Source of the DNA: Elymus sibiricus
Lineage: Eukaryota > Streptophyta > Magnoliopsida > Poales > Poaceae
Assembly (NCBI GenBank): GCA_039707655.1
Contig: CM077672.1
Location: 195,524,537-195,588,536 of the forward strand
Length of the DNA: 64,000 bases
Reading direction: 5' to 3'
Numbering within the stretch: position 1 is the first letter of the stretch; every line of letters begins with the position of its first letter. The translations under genes were made by a program, and so were the position numbers. Shown here piece by piece: positions 34,846 to 45,733 of this stretch. The notes under the pieces were generated by a model, which was not told the DNA's origin, ran no database searches, and worked only from the letters and a program-made list of their open reading frames with translations.

Positions 34846-35429
34846 TGGGGCCAAGTATGCCGGTATGTGTGGGTAACTAGCTAGCAAGGGGATCAGTAGT
34901 GAGTCGCCTCCGCCGGCAATTGTTGTGGTTCTTTATAGCTAGCTAGCAGCTGGCTAGGGGGTTGGGGATTTACAATTTACCCCTGTGGCTGGCGCTTGCG
35001 TGGGAAGGCATCGCTGGAGCGCGGGAAGACTAAGTGGAGCACACAATTCCCAGGACACAACCGTATGCGGTGTCACGTGTTATCACACACGTGTTAACAT
35101 AAGGAAACGTATGTGTAACTTACAAATCATCACTCACGAGTACTCGCACCACGCATCGTGTGCGATGCTCCTACCATCGTAAACAAGTCGTTTGCATTTT
35201 CAAAGGTTTCTGTACACACACATAATCGAACACGAAACATCCAGGTCCGTAGGGTGCACTTTCTTAATTAGCACCAATTGCCCGACTGTCTTTCTCATCG
35301 TTAAAAGTGTTTTTAGTTTTTAGTTTTCCCCTCCCACGTATGAGCGAACCAACTACCTCCAAAATTTAAATATGTTTGCATGCATGCGTGGTGGAAGAGG
35401 AAAACGATAAGGAAGTGGGCAGTGATTCC

Positions 35430-35644
35430 ACACTGGCAATTATAATAACCTAATTAATGGGATGTGTTCATTGGCAATTTGGCGTGGTCAATTTTTTTGC
35501 CTCGCCCACTCCCTGTTCACCTTGGTTGTGCTCCTCCTCCTTCACTCTCTATCATCTCTTCGCTCTCTATCGTCTCTTTCCTCTCGCAGCCCCCAAATCT
35601 GGCCTTCCGCGCTCGCCTCCCCGCCTCACCCATCGGATTGCGCC
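35430..35644 (+). promoter_or_regulatory. Candidate promoter and leader of the chimeric ORF
   Basis: An AT-rich ATTATAATAACC near 35440 could be the TATA region. It is followed by a long CT-rich leader (repeated CTCTCTATC/TCTCTTCG) and a good start context (GCGCCATGG at 35641-35649). Confidence 0.4.
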
Positions 35645-35696
35645 ATGGATAATCCCCTAGATTCTAGCATCCCACGGGCTTCCCTCTCGCTGCGGC
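35645..35696 (+). pseudogene. Chimeric ORF, first part (interrupted by Copia H)
   Basis: The ATG at 35645 (context GCCATGG) opens MDNPLDSSIPRASLSLR, and the frame reaches the target site GCGGC (35692-35696) of Copia H. Removing H and one GCGGC joins it in phase to 47415-47794, giving about 145 residues. The product is not recognised. The codons are GC-rich, unlike the surrounding AT-rich DNA. Confidence 0.55.
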
Positions 35697-37371
35697 TATT
35701 AGGATCGAGAGTATATCGACCAGAGGGGGGGTGAATGGGAGATTCAAAATTTCTTCGGATTTTTTTTAACCGATCCCAAACACAGCAGCGGAAATTAAGT
35801 TCGGTAGCAACGCACTTGTTTTATCTCGCTATAGGGGACCAAATCTATTGGTGTACACTGAAGCACTTCTATCAAGCGATGAATATCACAAGTCTGACAT
35901 GGTCGATGGAAATGCAATTGACAATCAGGAACACAATTACGAGAGAAAACTATATATGACTGTGATAGAAATGCACTGGGAATGATGACTAGGTGAATGA
36001 ACATAGCATGAATGAAATCACAGTTGAACAACACTTCGAAATAAATCAGTCAGAGATGATGCAATATAATAAGGAGAATCTGACAGATAATTGAAGAACT
36101 GTGATTGATCAGATACAACTATCGGCACATAGCACGAATGTAAAGTGCTGAAGGTAATGCAGTAATGTAAAGCGAACCAGTGGTGCTCTATGGCGACAGA
36201 AGGATTTGGTAGACCAGTTCGCCCTTCTGCCAAAGGACTACGTCTGGTTGGAGGGGTTGTTATTTAACACAGAGGATAAACTCTCCTCGCCCTGTTCTCC
36301 ATCAACTTCGGAGCTGATCAGACTCCAGTTGATTTCACTCGTGGTAGATACTTGTCGGCGATCTCCAAACCTTCACTAAAGATAAACTCTCTTCAGTTCT
36401 CTTTGCGAACCACAATACTCTTGGTTGCTGAAGATCTCGCTCGGTGAAGACAATACTCTTCGACACTCGAGCCGACACATATCCGTCTAGAGAGTGGGCA
36501 GCTCTCAAGAGTAATAGGTACAAGAACCCTAACTCAGAACTACTGTGATGCTCAACCACTGTCTAAGTTTCGGCTCTTGATTTTTCTCTCGGTGGATTTT
36601 AAACTCAAATCTCTCGGAGAGGGGTTGCTCAATCAATATTCTCGGAAATCTTAAGCGGAGCAGCCAACGGGCAACGTTGGAGCGGGGTGGCTATTTATAG
36701 CCGCAGCCTTCCCTGATGGGAAATGACCAAATTGGACATGTGGAGCAGCCAATGGCCGAACGACACGAGTCCAATGGTCGGAAATTGAGCACAACGGTAA
36801 CATTACGTGCGGAGCAAGTAATGCTAACTCCTCAGTTCGAAAGATATCTCCTACAGCAACGAAGAACAACATCTTCTGCTGGCAGGTAATCATTCGAAGC
36901 ATAAAGAGATTTCTCTCGGTCTTGCATAGGTTTGGGCTAAGCATCACAGCGGATCTAAGCTTCGAGAACCTATACCCCTCTTAATAGTACGGAGGTCCTA
37001 TGACTCAAATGAATGAAAGAAGAATGATGAAAAGAATGCTACGTCTTCACTTCATCTTCGTCTTCCATCGCTGCAGTCAATTTCTTCGGACGCGATCACC
37101 GAACTAATTGCTTTACGTCTGCAATAAACTTTTGAGGGGTCATCTCCTTCACTTCATTCTTCTTCGACTAACAGTCTGAAACGATGTAGCTCATTCATCT
37201 TCTTCGACGTAGATAATCTTCGGTGAAATTCCTCGAACTGTACACCTGAGACAGCATTCTCTTCGGCACTGCATGGACTATTTCTCTCTGTGTGCACTAG
37301 CAAACAAATCAGTCCATGCCTATTTCTGTCAACAATCTCCAAAACACAGGAGGGCAAGTATTGCACCAACA
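35697..37371 (-). repeat. 3' LTR of Copia H
   Basis: Its outer end is TA...CA on the plus strand, so one terminal base differs from the canonical TG. On the minus strand a TATA-like GCTATAAATAGCC lies at 36690-36701. It pairs with 45734-47409 with only scattered differences. Confidence 0.9.
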
Positions 37372-37388
37372 ATCTCCCCCTTTTTGGA
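37372..37388 (-). other. Polypurine tract of Copia H
   Basis: Minus strand CCAAAAAGGGGGAGAT directly before the 3' LTR. Further AGGGGGAG-type tracts occur at about 37489-37497 and 38303-38312, as expected for the multiple polypurine tracts of Sireviruses. Confidence 0.75.
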
Positions 37389-38459
37389 CGATTGTTGACA
37401 AAACAGACTACATCGAAAGATAGATAAAAGAATGGAATGAAATGTGAAGTAAATTTGATGACGAGAGATAATTACGAAGATAAAGCACGCTCCCCCTGAA
37501 GATATGCATATTCTGATTTGTGTGAGCATAGGAGTTAATATGGAGGGTAGCGAGGCGAATCTTCGTATGAGTGACATTGGCAGATTATATCATTCGAAGT
37601 TTCATCCAATGCACTCGGCAGTGTCTGAGGTATTTCCTGCCACACACAATCTTTGACAAAGATTAGTTAAATAGTGAAGATATATTAAAGTGTGATGTGA
37701 CAATGGATAAGCCATGAAGATTTTCTCAGAACACAGGTTAATTCCACTCGAGATAGATATCCTGCAAATTAGATGTTCGAAGAATAATCAGAGCAAACAA
37801 AGAATAATCAGAGCAAAGAATTCACAAGAATATTGTTCGGAGTGGATATGCAACAGACTATGTTTTCCTGCAACAAAAATGATATCATAGAAATATGCGA
37901 GAGAAAACATCTTGTCAGACAGAGAGAATTTTATCTTTAGAATTCACGAATGACATAATTTTGAAGCGATTTTTCTCCTCTTGCATCGTGAGATATCGAA
38001 AGATAAGCAACTTCTCCTTGAACTGCTTTCACTTAACCTTGCATGAAAGATGAGTATCAAGGATAATCATTGCAAGGAAGTAAAAATTCGATAATCCCTG
38101 CAAACAAATAGCTGGAAGCAAATATAGTATAGCAGGGGTTATTAACGGTACATGACGACGCAGAGTGCCATCACCACATGCGGTGAGATTAAGTTTCACG
38201 ACCGAAAAGTTCAACGACCAAAAGAAAATTTTTCGAACGAAAAGCAAATGGCGAACAGAAACACCTTGCAAATAACTCGCTTTTCTATCTTCTCGATGTT
38301 CTTCTCCCCCTTTTTGTCAACAAGTGTCAAAAAGGAAAGAGGAGGCATGCGAGGAACTACTCGTCCGAAGAATCCCCAGAACTCAAACTGTTCGGCGAAG
38401 CAGATCGAGCGATGGCCGAGGCCGAGGCAGGAGTTGGAGATGTAGCACGGGCTTCAGGA

Positions 38460-41400
38460 TCAGCATCGGGAGTAGCAGCGAGGTGCATCGGCCTTGTATA
38501 TGAATGTGCCTGCTGTGTCTTCGAGTGCATCATCGGGTTCGACAAACAGCAGGTCGGTTGAGGCAGAGCGCTGAGGAAGTACAGGAGTTTGCCTTCGGAT
38601 GCGAGGGACTTCAAACAACTCCAGATGATCATAATCTTTCTCGATTCCCTTCGCAGACAGTTGTTTACGAGAGTAATGCTTGCGGAGAAGGGTCCATGAG
38701 CGCTTTTTCTGTTCCTTTTCATACAGCAGGGCTTGACGAGCATAATTATGAAGTAGATTGATCTCAGTCATCATTTCCACTTTTTCTTTGCGATCGAGCT
38801 TGATATGGCTTTCCAGAGCTTGCTGTGTACGAAGACAAATTTCATACAGAGATGGATTTTCTTCACGAGGGATTTCCTCTGTGACTTTCTTAACCTTTGG
38901 AGCTCTTGCAGAGGCAGAGGCAGTTGCATCAATTGGTGTCTTTCCTTTCCCAATATTCTTCACAATCTGGAGTGTGTCTCGGACTGGTGGCATGAAAACT
39001 TTCGGGACAAATGGGCAGAAATACTTTTTCTCGATAAGCTGCTCAATGGCGAACATGACCCATGGTGCAAAGGGCTTCAAAACTTGAGGGCTATCAGCAG
39101 CATAGGCCAGGTTTCGGATAAGAAGATCAGGAATGTCAAACCGAATACCATGAGCTATAGCATGAAGAGTATTAGCCACAATTCCTTGAATTGATTCGGG
39201 GCGATTTGTTGGCGTGATAGAATTGCATAGGATATAGAACAACACTTTGTTCTCATAGGCCAGATGCTTCGGATTTGCTTCGGCACACTCATCTCCAACA
39301 AGCTTGGGGTCCATCAGCATATGCAGTTGAGCTTCAGATACATCCCAGAAGTGCAGTCTATGCTCTCGTGAGGCGTCAAATTCGAAACGAGGTAAATTTA
39401 GCAGGGCCAAAAACTGGTCAACCGAGCATTTGATTCTTTCTTCCTCAGTCATCCATTCGACGATCCATGTGCTGCTGTCGTTGAGATCCCCTGAGATATA
39501 AAGTGTGGCATAGAACTGAAGAACAACTTCACGGTTCCAGCCATGGTTGAATTGAAGAAAACTCTTCAGATAGACCTGCTCAATTTGCTCGATGGTGTGA
39601 TGGAAGCAGGGTATGCTCTCTAACTTGGCAAAATCCAGAATCTTGTGCTCGAATATACGATTCTTGCCATACAGAATACGAGCATAATACATAGCCTGTT
39701 CCTTTGTCCAGAACCTCGGTGACAACGAAGTCCTTTCTGCTTCATACGGACTGGTTCCAAAGAATGCAAGTTTCGAGCGATGTAACTGCTCATTAAACAC
39801 TGGACCATTCGGGCCATCCTCTACGGGAAACAGAGGAAAGATTTCTAGTGGATTTCGCAGCGATTCCTCATCGGCCATGGATTTGGTTCGGACATCATCA
39901 GGTGCAGGCACACCTTCATCGATAGGCTTGAGAGGAGCATGAGGCTTCCTAGATTTCTCTCGTGCAGACACCTTTGACGAACTTGACTGACTGTTGTTCT
40001 TGTTTGCCGGAACTCCTTCGGCATCTTTTTGTCTTTCGGGCACTAGGGCCTTTTCTTTTCTTGCATTTTTATCGGCGGGAGGCACAACAACTTCTTCCTC
40101 GGTAGCTTGTGTCACAACAGGTGGGATAGTTTCTTCTCGAGCCATCGGCTCATCAGGTTTCTCTTCTTCCTGTACCAACTGTGGGGCAGTGGTACTAGGA
40201 GCAGGATCAACATCCATCTGGGTAGGCGCACCAGATGATGAGACCGGGGGTGTTTCCTTTCGGGAAGCATTTAGCTCCCCCTCAATCTTATCACTTTTCT
40301 CTTTCTGTTCAGTTTGCTCTGTTTGCATTGTCCTCGGAGGTGATGAATCTGGCTTTTCAACCTTAATCTCTTCATCAACTTCATCAGCTGGGGATTGCTG
40401 CTTGGGAGGTGCTTTTTCCTCATCAGTCCTTACTAGGAATATATCCACTTCTTCATGTTGCACTTGGGCAACTGGATCAGGAATATGAACTTCTACAGTA
40501 CCAGCCTGCTGCATGGGTTCATCTTCGCGAGGAGGAGAAGGTGGAACTTGCTGCAAGGGTATTGGGGTAGGATCAGTAGAGACGTTCTGAAGGCGGCGGT
40601 CTTTGTTTGTTTTCGGCTTGCTTGCTCTTGCCATAGCCTTCTGACGCTTTTCCTCTTGAGCTCTTCTTCGAGCGAGATCTGCGTGGTGAGCAATCTCCTC
40701 GTTTCTCCTGTCACACAGTTGAGATACTTCCATGTGCAAGCGAGAGTGCCACTCAATTTTCTCATTACATAAGACGCTCAGGGCCTTGGTGAGTTCAACA
40801 ATTTCTTTGTTCCTCTTTTTCCTTTCGGACTCAGATTTGGCCTCATTTCTCATTTGCTCGACAGCTTGTTTTTCTTTGACAACCTTGTTGAGCTTCTTGG
40901 TGATTTTCTTCAGCTCAATGAAATGCTTTGTTACCAATTTGGTAACATCATCGGGCAAACCCAGATCGCACACTTCATTAGCATTTGCATCATAAGCAGC
41001 GCTGTCAATTACATCAATCATGAAATGGAAGTCATATTTTTGTTCCTCTGTGGAAGCAGGAACATTGAGCTTGGTCCTTTTGGCAGCCACATCTGCTTTC
41101 TCTTCTGATTGTAGCTTTCTCTTCGTAGCGGCACCTGACAAAGTTCTCGGGGCCGCAGAACCCGAAGGTTTATCAGTAGATGGCACAGGTGCATGTCTAG
41201 GAGACTTCCTCAGAGATGGCAATGTTTTTACTGACGAAGGACTCATGTGTGGCTTGTTGAGAATGGCGGGACGATCATATAATGGAATTTTATCTGGGAT
41301 TTCTTCATCGGATAACTCATCAGATGAGTCGGGAACAGCCTTCTTTGTTCTCTTGGTGAGGGTTTTCTTACGTGGTGCACGAGGGGAAATCGATTTCTCA

Positions 41401-42098
41401 GATTTACTTCTCTTCGAGACAGATGCACGTTCCTTCTTCATCTGCACGTCTTGCTGGGTTAGCGCAACGTTTCTAGCTTCGACTTGATTCTGCTTAGCTT
41501 CTCTGGCTTCACGTTTGGCCTTGGCTTTCGCCCTTTTAGCCACTTCCTCGGGAAAATCAGCGATAGTTTTGAGGGAGTCAGGATGAGCATTTGCTGGCTG
41601 AGGTGGCCTGACTTTTTCGTCATCTGGGCCTAAACAGTTTTCTGCAATGCAGTCATTCCATGGTGGCATGAAGGCAAATAGGATCTGGTACTTTTCGCGA
41701 ACATTTTGATAACGGAACCATTTGCCAGCCCAGTGGCGGCGAATTCTCTGCAATCTGTTGTTGCGTTCTGTTGTTGATTCTCCTTCAGGTGGAGTTCTGT
41801 AGCTTTCGGGATCTGACATTTCAGCACTAGTGTTCTTTTCTCTGCCACGACCGCCCTTTTTGGGATTTGCATCAGAGAAGATGGTTAGAGCGTCAGTGAC
41901 CAATTCATCCTCGGGCTGACTGTGAGCAGATGGAATTTCATCAGAATCTCCTTCGGACACAGATTCTTGTCTCTTCTTCGGAGCCTTGGGTTGCTTTGAG
42001 GATTTACCTCCTCCAGTCAATCTCATTCGTTCTGACTTTGGTGGGAACTGAGGCAAATATCCTTCAGAATCTGAGTGTTCTTCCGAACTCTGTGACAT
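38460..42098 (-). CDS. Accessory ORF of Copia H, ~1,212 codons, plant-transposon-protein-like
   Basis: Function unknown. The ATG at 42098 lies seven bases after a splice acceptor (TATTTCACAG|GTTGGTC). The frame opens MSQSSEEHSDSEGYLPQF and is uninterrupted. Residues 1-350 are hydrophilic with basic patches (KRKLQSEE, RSKSEKSISPRAPRKKTLTKR) that could be nuclear signals. Residues about 410-560 are Lys/Glu-rich and probably coiled coil. A low-complexity Pro/Glu/Gln region follows. Residues about 745-1040 look globular (NPLEIFPLFPVEDG..., FYATLYISGD, FLALLNLPRFEF, HLAYENKVLFYILCNSITPT) and resemble the putative plant transposon protein domain seen in accessory ORFs of grass retrotransposons. A charged helical tail follows. 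It occupies the place of pol. Being intact while other ORFs here are broken suggests recent insertion or selection. Confidence 0.7.
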   Translation of the reverse strand: MSQSSEEHSDSEGYLPQFPPKSERMRLTGGGKSSKQPKAPKKRQESVSEGDSDEIPSAHSQPEDELVTDALTIFSDANPKKGGRGREKNTSAEMSDPESYRTPPEGESTTERNNRLQRIRRHWAGKWFRYQNVREKYQILFAFMPPWNDCIAENCLGPDDEKVRPPQPANAHPDSLKTIADFPEEVAKRAKAKAKREAREAKQNQVEARNVALTQQDVQMKKERASVSKRSKSEKSISPRAPRKKTLTKRTKKAVPDSSDELSDEEIPDKIPLYDRPAILNKPHMSPSSVKTLPSLRKSPRHAPVPSTDKPSGSAAPRTLSGAATKRKLQSEEKADVAAKRTKLNVPASTEEQKYDFHFMIDVIDSAAYDANANEVCDLGLPDDVTKLVTKHFIELKKITKKLNKVVKEKQAVEQMRNEAKSESERKKRNKEIVELTKALSVLCNEKIEWHSRLHMEVSQLCDRRNEEIAHHADLARRRAQEEKRQKAMARASKPKTNKDRRLQNVSTDPTPIPLQQVPPSPPREDEPMQQAGTVEVHIPDPVAQVQHEEVDIFLVRTDEEKAPPKQQSPADEVDEEIKVEKPDSSPPRTMQTEQTEQKEKSDKIEGELNASRKETPPVSSSGAPTQMDVDPAPSTTAPQLVQEEEKPDEPMAREETIPPVVTQATEEEVVVPPADKNARKEKALVPERQKDAEGVPANKNNSQSSSSKVSAREKSRKPHAPLKPIDEGVPAPDDVRTKSMADEESLRNPLEIFPLFPVEDGPNGPVFNEQLHRSKLAFFGTSPYEAERTSLSPRFWTKEQAMYYARILYGKNRIFEHKILDFAKLESIPCFHHTIEQIEQVYLKSFLQFNHGWNREVVLQFYATLYISGDLNDSSTWIVEWMTEEERIKCSVDQFLALLNLPRFEFDASREHRLHFWDVSEAQLHMLMDPKLVGDECAEANPKHLAYENKVLFYILCNSITPTNRPESIQGIVANTLHAIAHGIRFDIPDLLIRNLAYAADSPQVLKPFAPWVMFAIEQLIEKKYFCPFVPKVFMPPVRDTLQIVKNIGKGKTPIDATASASARAPKVKKVTEEIPREENPSLYEICLRTQQALESHIKLDRKEKVEMMTEINLLHNYARQALLYEKEQKKRSWTLLRKHYSRKQLSAKGIEKDYDHLELFEVPRIRRQTPVLPQRSASTDLLFVEPDDALEDTAGTFIYKADAPRCYSRC

Positions 42099-42105
42099 GA
42101 CCAAC

Positions 42106-42521
42106 CTGTGAAATAGAATAGATGCGAGGGAAAAACAAGGTAGGGTCATAAGCATGCACAGAACTATTTTTGAATAAAAAAAGATTTTTAGGAAGATTAG
42201 GGAACCATGGAAATCCAATCAGATATCCTCGATAGATTTTACAAGCTAGCCTCAGATGATACAGGGTAGATTGAAAACCATCTAATCTTTCGGATAACAC
42301 ATATGAACCCAAGATGAGGAGACCAAGTACGAGGAAGAACTACAAACCACACTAGTCAAGTCCTAGTGATTCCTACAGATCTACTGCCGTGAAATAAGTC
42401 GAGATAAATTGCGACGGTAATAACTGCCCAAGAACAAAGAGATGGAGACGAGCAGTTCCAGATCTAGGCGCCCTAACTTGGCAACTTAGATCAACTACGG
42501 CAATGCGGGAAGGAGGATTAC
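42106..42521 (-). other. 5'UTR intron of the accessory gene in Copia H
   Basis: On the minus strand the donor is GCG|GTAATC (boundary 42522/42521) and the acceptor is TATTTCACAG with a clear pyrimidine tract (boundary 42106/42105). 416 bases. The upstream ATGs that would otherwise extend the frame to 42218 lie inside this intron. Confidence 0.6.
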
Positions 42522-42639
42522 CGCACCGGCGTGGTCAGCTGCGACGAGGCTTCACCGGAGTTGCACGGCGGAGATTCTCGTCGGAGTTGCTTCGAGCTCG
42601 GGCTCGGATGAGGGTGAAAACGAGGGTTTGCGCGAATGA

Positions 42640-42770
42640 AAGAGAAGACGCGGCGAGAGGTATTTATAGCTGGAGGGCTGAACCACCCCTCCGAAATCTA
42701 CGGCCTACAGATGCGGGACGTTCCGCATTCAACGGACACGATTACGATCAAAGAGATCGTGGGCACGTGG
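42640..42770 (-). promoter_or_regulatory. Internal promoter of Copia H: G-box and TATA box
   Basis: On the minus strand a TATA box GCTATAAATACC lies at 42659-42670. About 95 bases upstream is a G-box core CACGTG (42764-42769, context GCCACGTGCC). The sequence after the TATA box (CTCTCGCCGCGTCTTCTCTTTC) resembles a plant transcription start and leader. It lies between gag and the accessory ORF. Confidence 0.6.
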
Positions 42771-43179
42771 CAACCGTTTCCTGCGAAAATCTCGGGACGA
42801 GAGCGGGAGGACGAAAGGTTTGAAGGGCACAACGCCGAAAATGAGTTAATGTTTGAAGATAATTTCTTTCACGACCAAGGACGTCGGAAAGAGATTTACT
42901 TCGGATCAAATTGCATGCTCATGACGGACAGCACAGATTTTGATGAGAGAGAATAGAGGGATAAAAGGGTCTGAAACAAATCACTCAGGCAAACGAGAAG
43001 AAACACCAAACAAGGAGCTATGAGTGAGTTGTTCATCGGACGAAACACAAACACGGCAACTCGAATACAAACAACAAATAGAGAATAAATAAACAGAAAG
43101 AACCAGCACCAACTATATAGACCTCAGGGCAAAGGATAGAAAGTATAGAATCCCTGAGAGCGAGTTCCTGCAAGAAGGG

Positions 43180-45666
43180 TTAGTTCTTTCTCGCAACCCA
43201 CGCTTGTGTGGGCAGCGCAGACCTCATTTGTCTTGACTGAGCAGGAACATTCCTTCGTTGGTCTCTGTAGTTTACCTGTTCATCTCGAGAGTAATTATAT
43301 GAGTAAGCATTGAAATTGTTCCTAGAGACATGAGCATAATGGTTCGAGGAGATACGCATGTACTCCTTTTGTCGAGAGTTTGGTTGATATCCATTCGAAG
43401 AAGTTTCGGTGCCAAACTGAGAGGAATTATAATATCCTCGAAGAGAACTACCCTGCATATTCAGGTTAGCAGTGACAGATAAATTTTCAATGGTGCACTT
43501 TTTCACCCATATTTGCTTCTTGGGTGAGCCAGACCTGCAGTTAGTTCCAACATACCGAGCGAAAACCTTACCATTCTGTTGTTTGAATAATTTGTAGTTT
43601 GAGTCATCAGACCCGTCAGAAACAGCAGGAATGGGAGTGTCATATCCAGACAGGAGCGCAGGTTCGAGAGTTTTGCTCTTAGCCAGAACCCAACTTGTTC
43701 GTGGATATTGCTCGGGAGTCCAGTAGGTTCCATCAACGTTGAGTTTCCTTTCGAAACCCAATCCTTCTTTTCAGGGGTTTTTGTGCAGTATAGACTTCTT
43801 GAGCACATCACATAGTGTTTGATGCCCTTTGAGACTCTTAAGCATTCCTGTCTCAAGCAAGTCCTTTAGCCTGCAATTTTCATCAGAAATAGTAACAAAT
43901 TCCTCGGAGGAGGGGTTAGAGATTTCATTGGAAGCAGTTGCAATATTCTTGATGGCAACATTAGATGTTTCAGCATTTGACTCAGCATTGCTACGTTCTA
44001 GGCATTTTAAGCAAGGAGGCACAAAATCATCAGGAAGGTTGTTGGATTGCTCGGCGAAGAGAGAAGTTTTTTCTTTCGCAAGAACGTTATAAGAATCTTT
44101 CAGTGACTCGAGTTCTTGATTCCTGTTAAGGAGTTCATCTGATAAACTCTCGAAGTCAACTGTTAGAGAATCATATCGTTCGGAAAGATCATCAAACGTT
44201 GAAGAAAAAGCATTATGCTTTTCAGTCAACTCTTGATTCTTCTTCATCTCTTCGACCAGTAATCCTTCGGTTTTCCTAAGATTCAGCTCAAGTCGTTCCA
44301 GCTCATCTTGTTGAGATTTTGCAATCTTAACAAGTTTGGCAAGTTCAATGTATTCAGGGGTTTTGTGCTTTGCTGATACCTGATCCTTTGAAGTTTTTGC
44401 CATGAGACAGAATGCGATAGGTTCATCTTCACTTGAAGCATTTTCATCAGTGTCTGATTCGAAAGACTTCTCGGATGATTCATAGGCGACGAATGCATTG
44501 CCTCTTCCTAGATTTCTGTAGAACTCTTCGTCTTCTGATTCGGAGTCAGATGATTCATCTTCAGATTCCATATTCATTTCTGCACACACTCTAGTCAACT
44601 GCGATATCTTCTTCAGATTTGATTCAATGGTTGCTCTTGTTTGTACGTCAGTGACTGGTCTCGACGAAGAAGATGATGCGGTAGTTTCATTTTTCTTCGA
44701 GAGCTTAGTGTGACGATCCACTTGAATGAATCCAGAGCAGTGACGATTAGTCCATCTGTTGCTGTGTTTTTCATCGTGTTCCCAACAAGGACAGTCTGCT
44801 ATGAAGTGACCAGGTTGTTTGCACTTGAAGCACTTCATTTCTTTCGGTGGTAATTTCTTCGAAGATCCAGAAGTGTCACCTTCATCATCATTTGTGAGAC
44901 ATAGATTCTGTCTTCTGTGATAGTTTAGTCTTTCAGTGAGCATTTCCATTTCTCTTGTGATAGAGTGTTGATTCTCGATATCTTCTTCTTGAGGACTGCC
45001 ATAGTGTGAGAGAACTTCTCCTTCGCTTTCCGAAGAGGATTCTTGCTGACCATTTTCAAGTTCCATCTTTTCTTCGTGAATGGATAGCAGCGTCATAACT
45101 TCGACGTAGTGAAGTTCTTCATAGTCTGGTCTTTGCTTGATTTCAGCCACGATTGGATCATAGGTTGCATCAAGAGCACTTAGTAGCTTGTTGACCACAT
45201 CTCTATCAGTGATATCTGTTACTCCACATTGGCGAAGCCCTTCAACGATATTTGTCAACCGATCAGTGAGTTCCATAGCACTTTCCCTACGAAGACTTCT
45301 GAACCCAGCGAACATGGCACGAAGCATATCTGTGTGTTGATCTGTTCTGGTGATAAATTCTTCATGAACGTCTTTGATGGCATCCCAAAGTTGCTTAGCA
45401 GTGTCTAGCTTTCGGAACCGAATAAAAATATCTCTAGAGATGTTGTCAGAGATAATATCTTTTGCTTGCGCATCCAACCGTATCACAGCCTCATCGGAAG
45501 TAGGGGCATCAGGGTGTTGAATAGTGTATCCATTTTCCACAATTTTCCAAAGTTCAATGTTGATGGCTTGAAGTCTAATTTTCATTCGATCTCTCCAGTA
45601 GATATAATCATTTCCATCGAAGATAGGAAACCTTTCAGAGAGCGAGGATCTACCTGCATGCGACAT
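43180..45666 (-). pseudogene. Gag of Copia H with one in-frame TGA
   Basis: Gag forms the particle that packages element RNA. The ATG at 45666 opens MSHAGRSSLSERFPIFDG, then YWRDRMKIRLQAINIELW (Copia gag N-domain) and the UBN2-type core. A CCHC zinc knuckle CFKCKQPGHFIADC lies at about residues 277-290. Acidic and coiled-coil segments follow, as in the long Sirevirus gag. A TGA at 43771-43773 interrupts the frame, which then continues in phase (KEGLGFERKLNVDGTYW) to a stop at 43180, ending AWVARKN. Without the TGA it would be about 828 residues. The protease that should follow is absent. Confidence 0.85.
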
Positions 45667-45716
45667 ACTCAAAACTCCAAGGTTGTTAGACCTTTAATAA
45701 GCAGAGACAGGGAGTA

Positions 45717-45733
45717 CCTGCTCTGATACCAAT
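45717..45733 (-). other. Primer-binding site of Copia H
   Basis: Minus strand ATTGGTATCAGAGCAGG directly after the LTR, complementary to the 3' end region of initiator methionine tRNA as in most plant Copia elements. Confidence 0.8.

Noticed and set aside
42099..42218. Extension of the long ORF of Copia H to 42218
   Set aside because: The added 40 codons are hydrophobic and lie within the proposed 5'UTR intron; the ATG at 42098 directly follows the splice acceptor.
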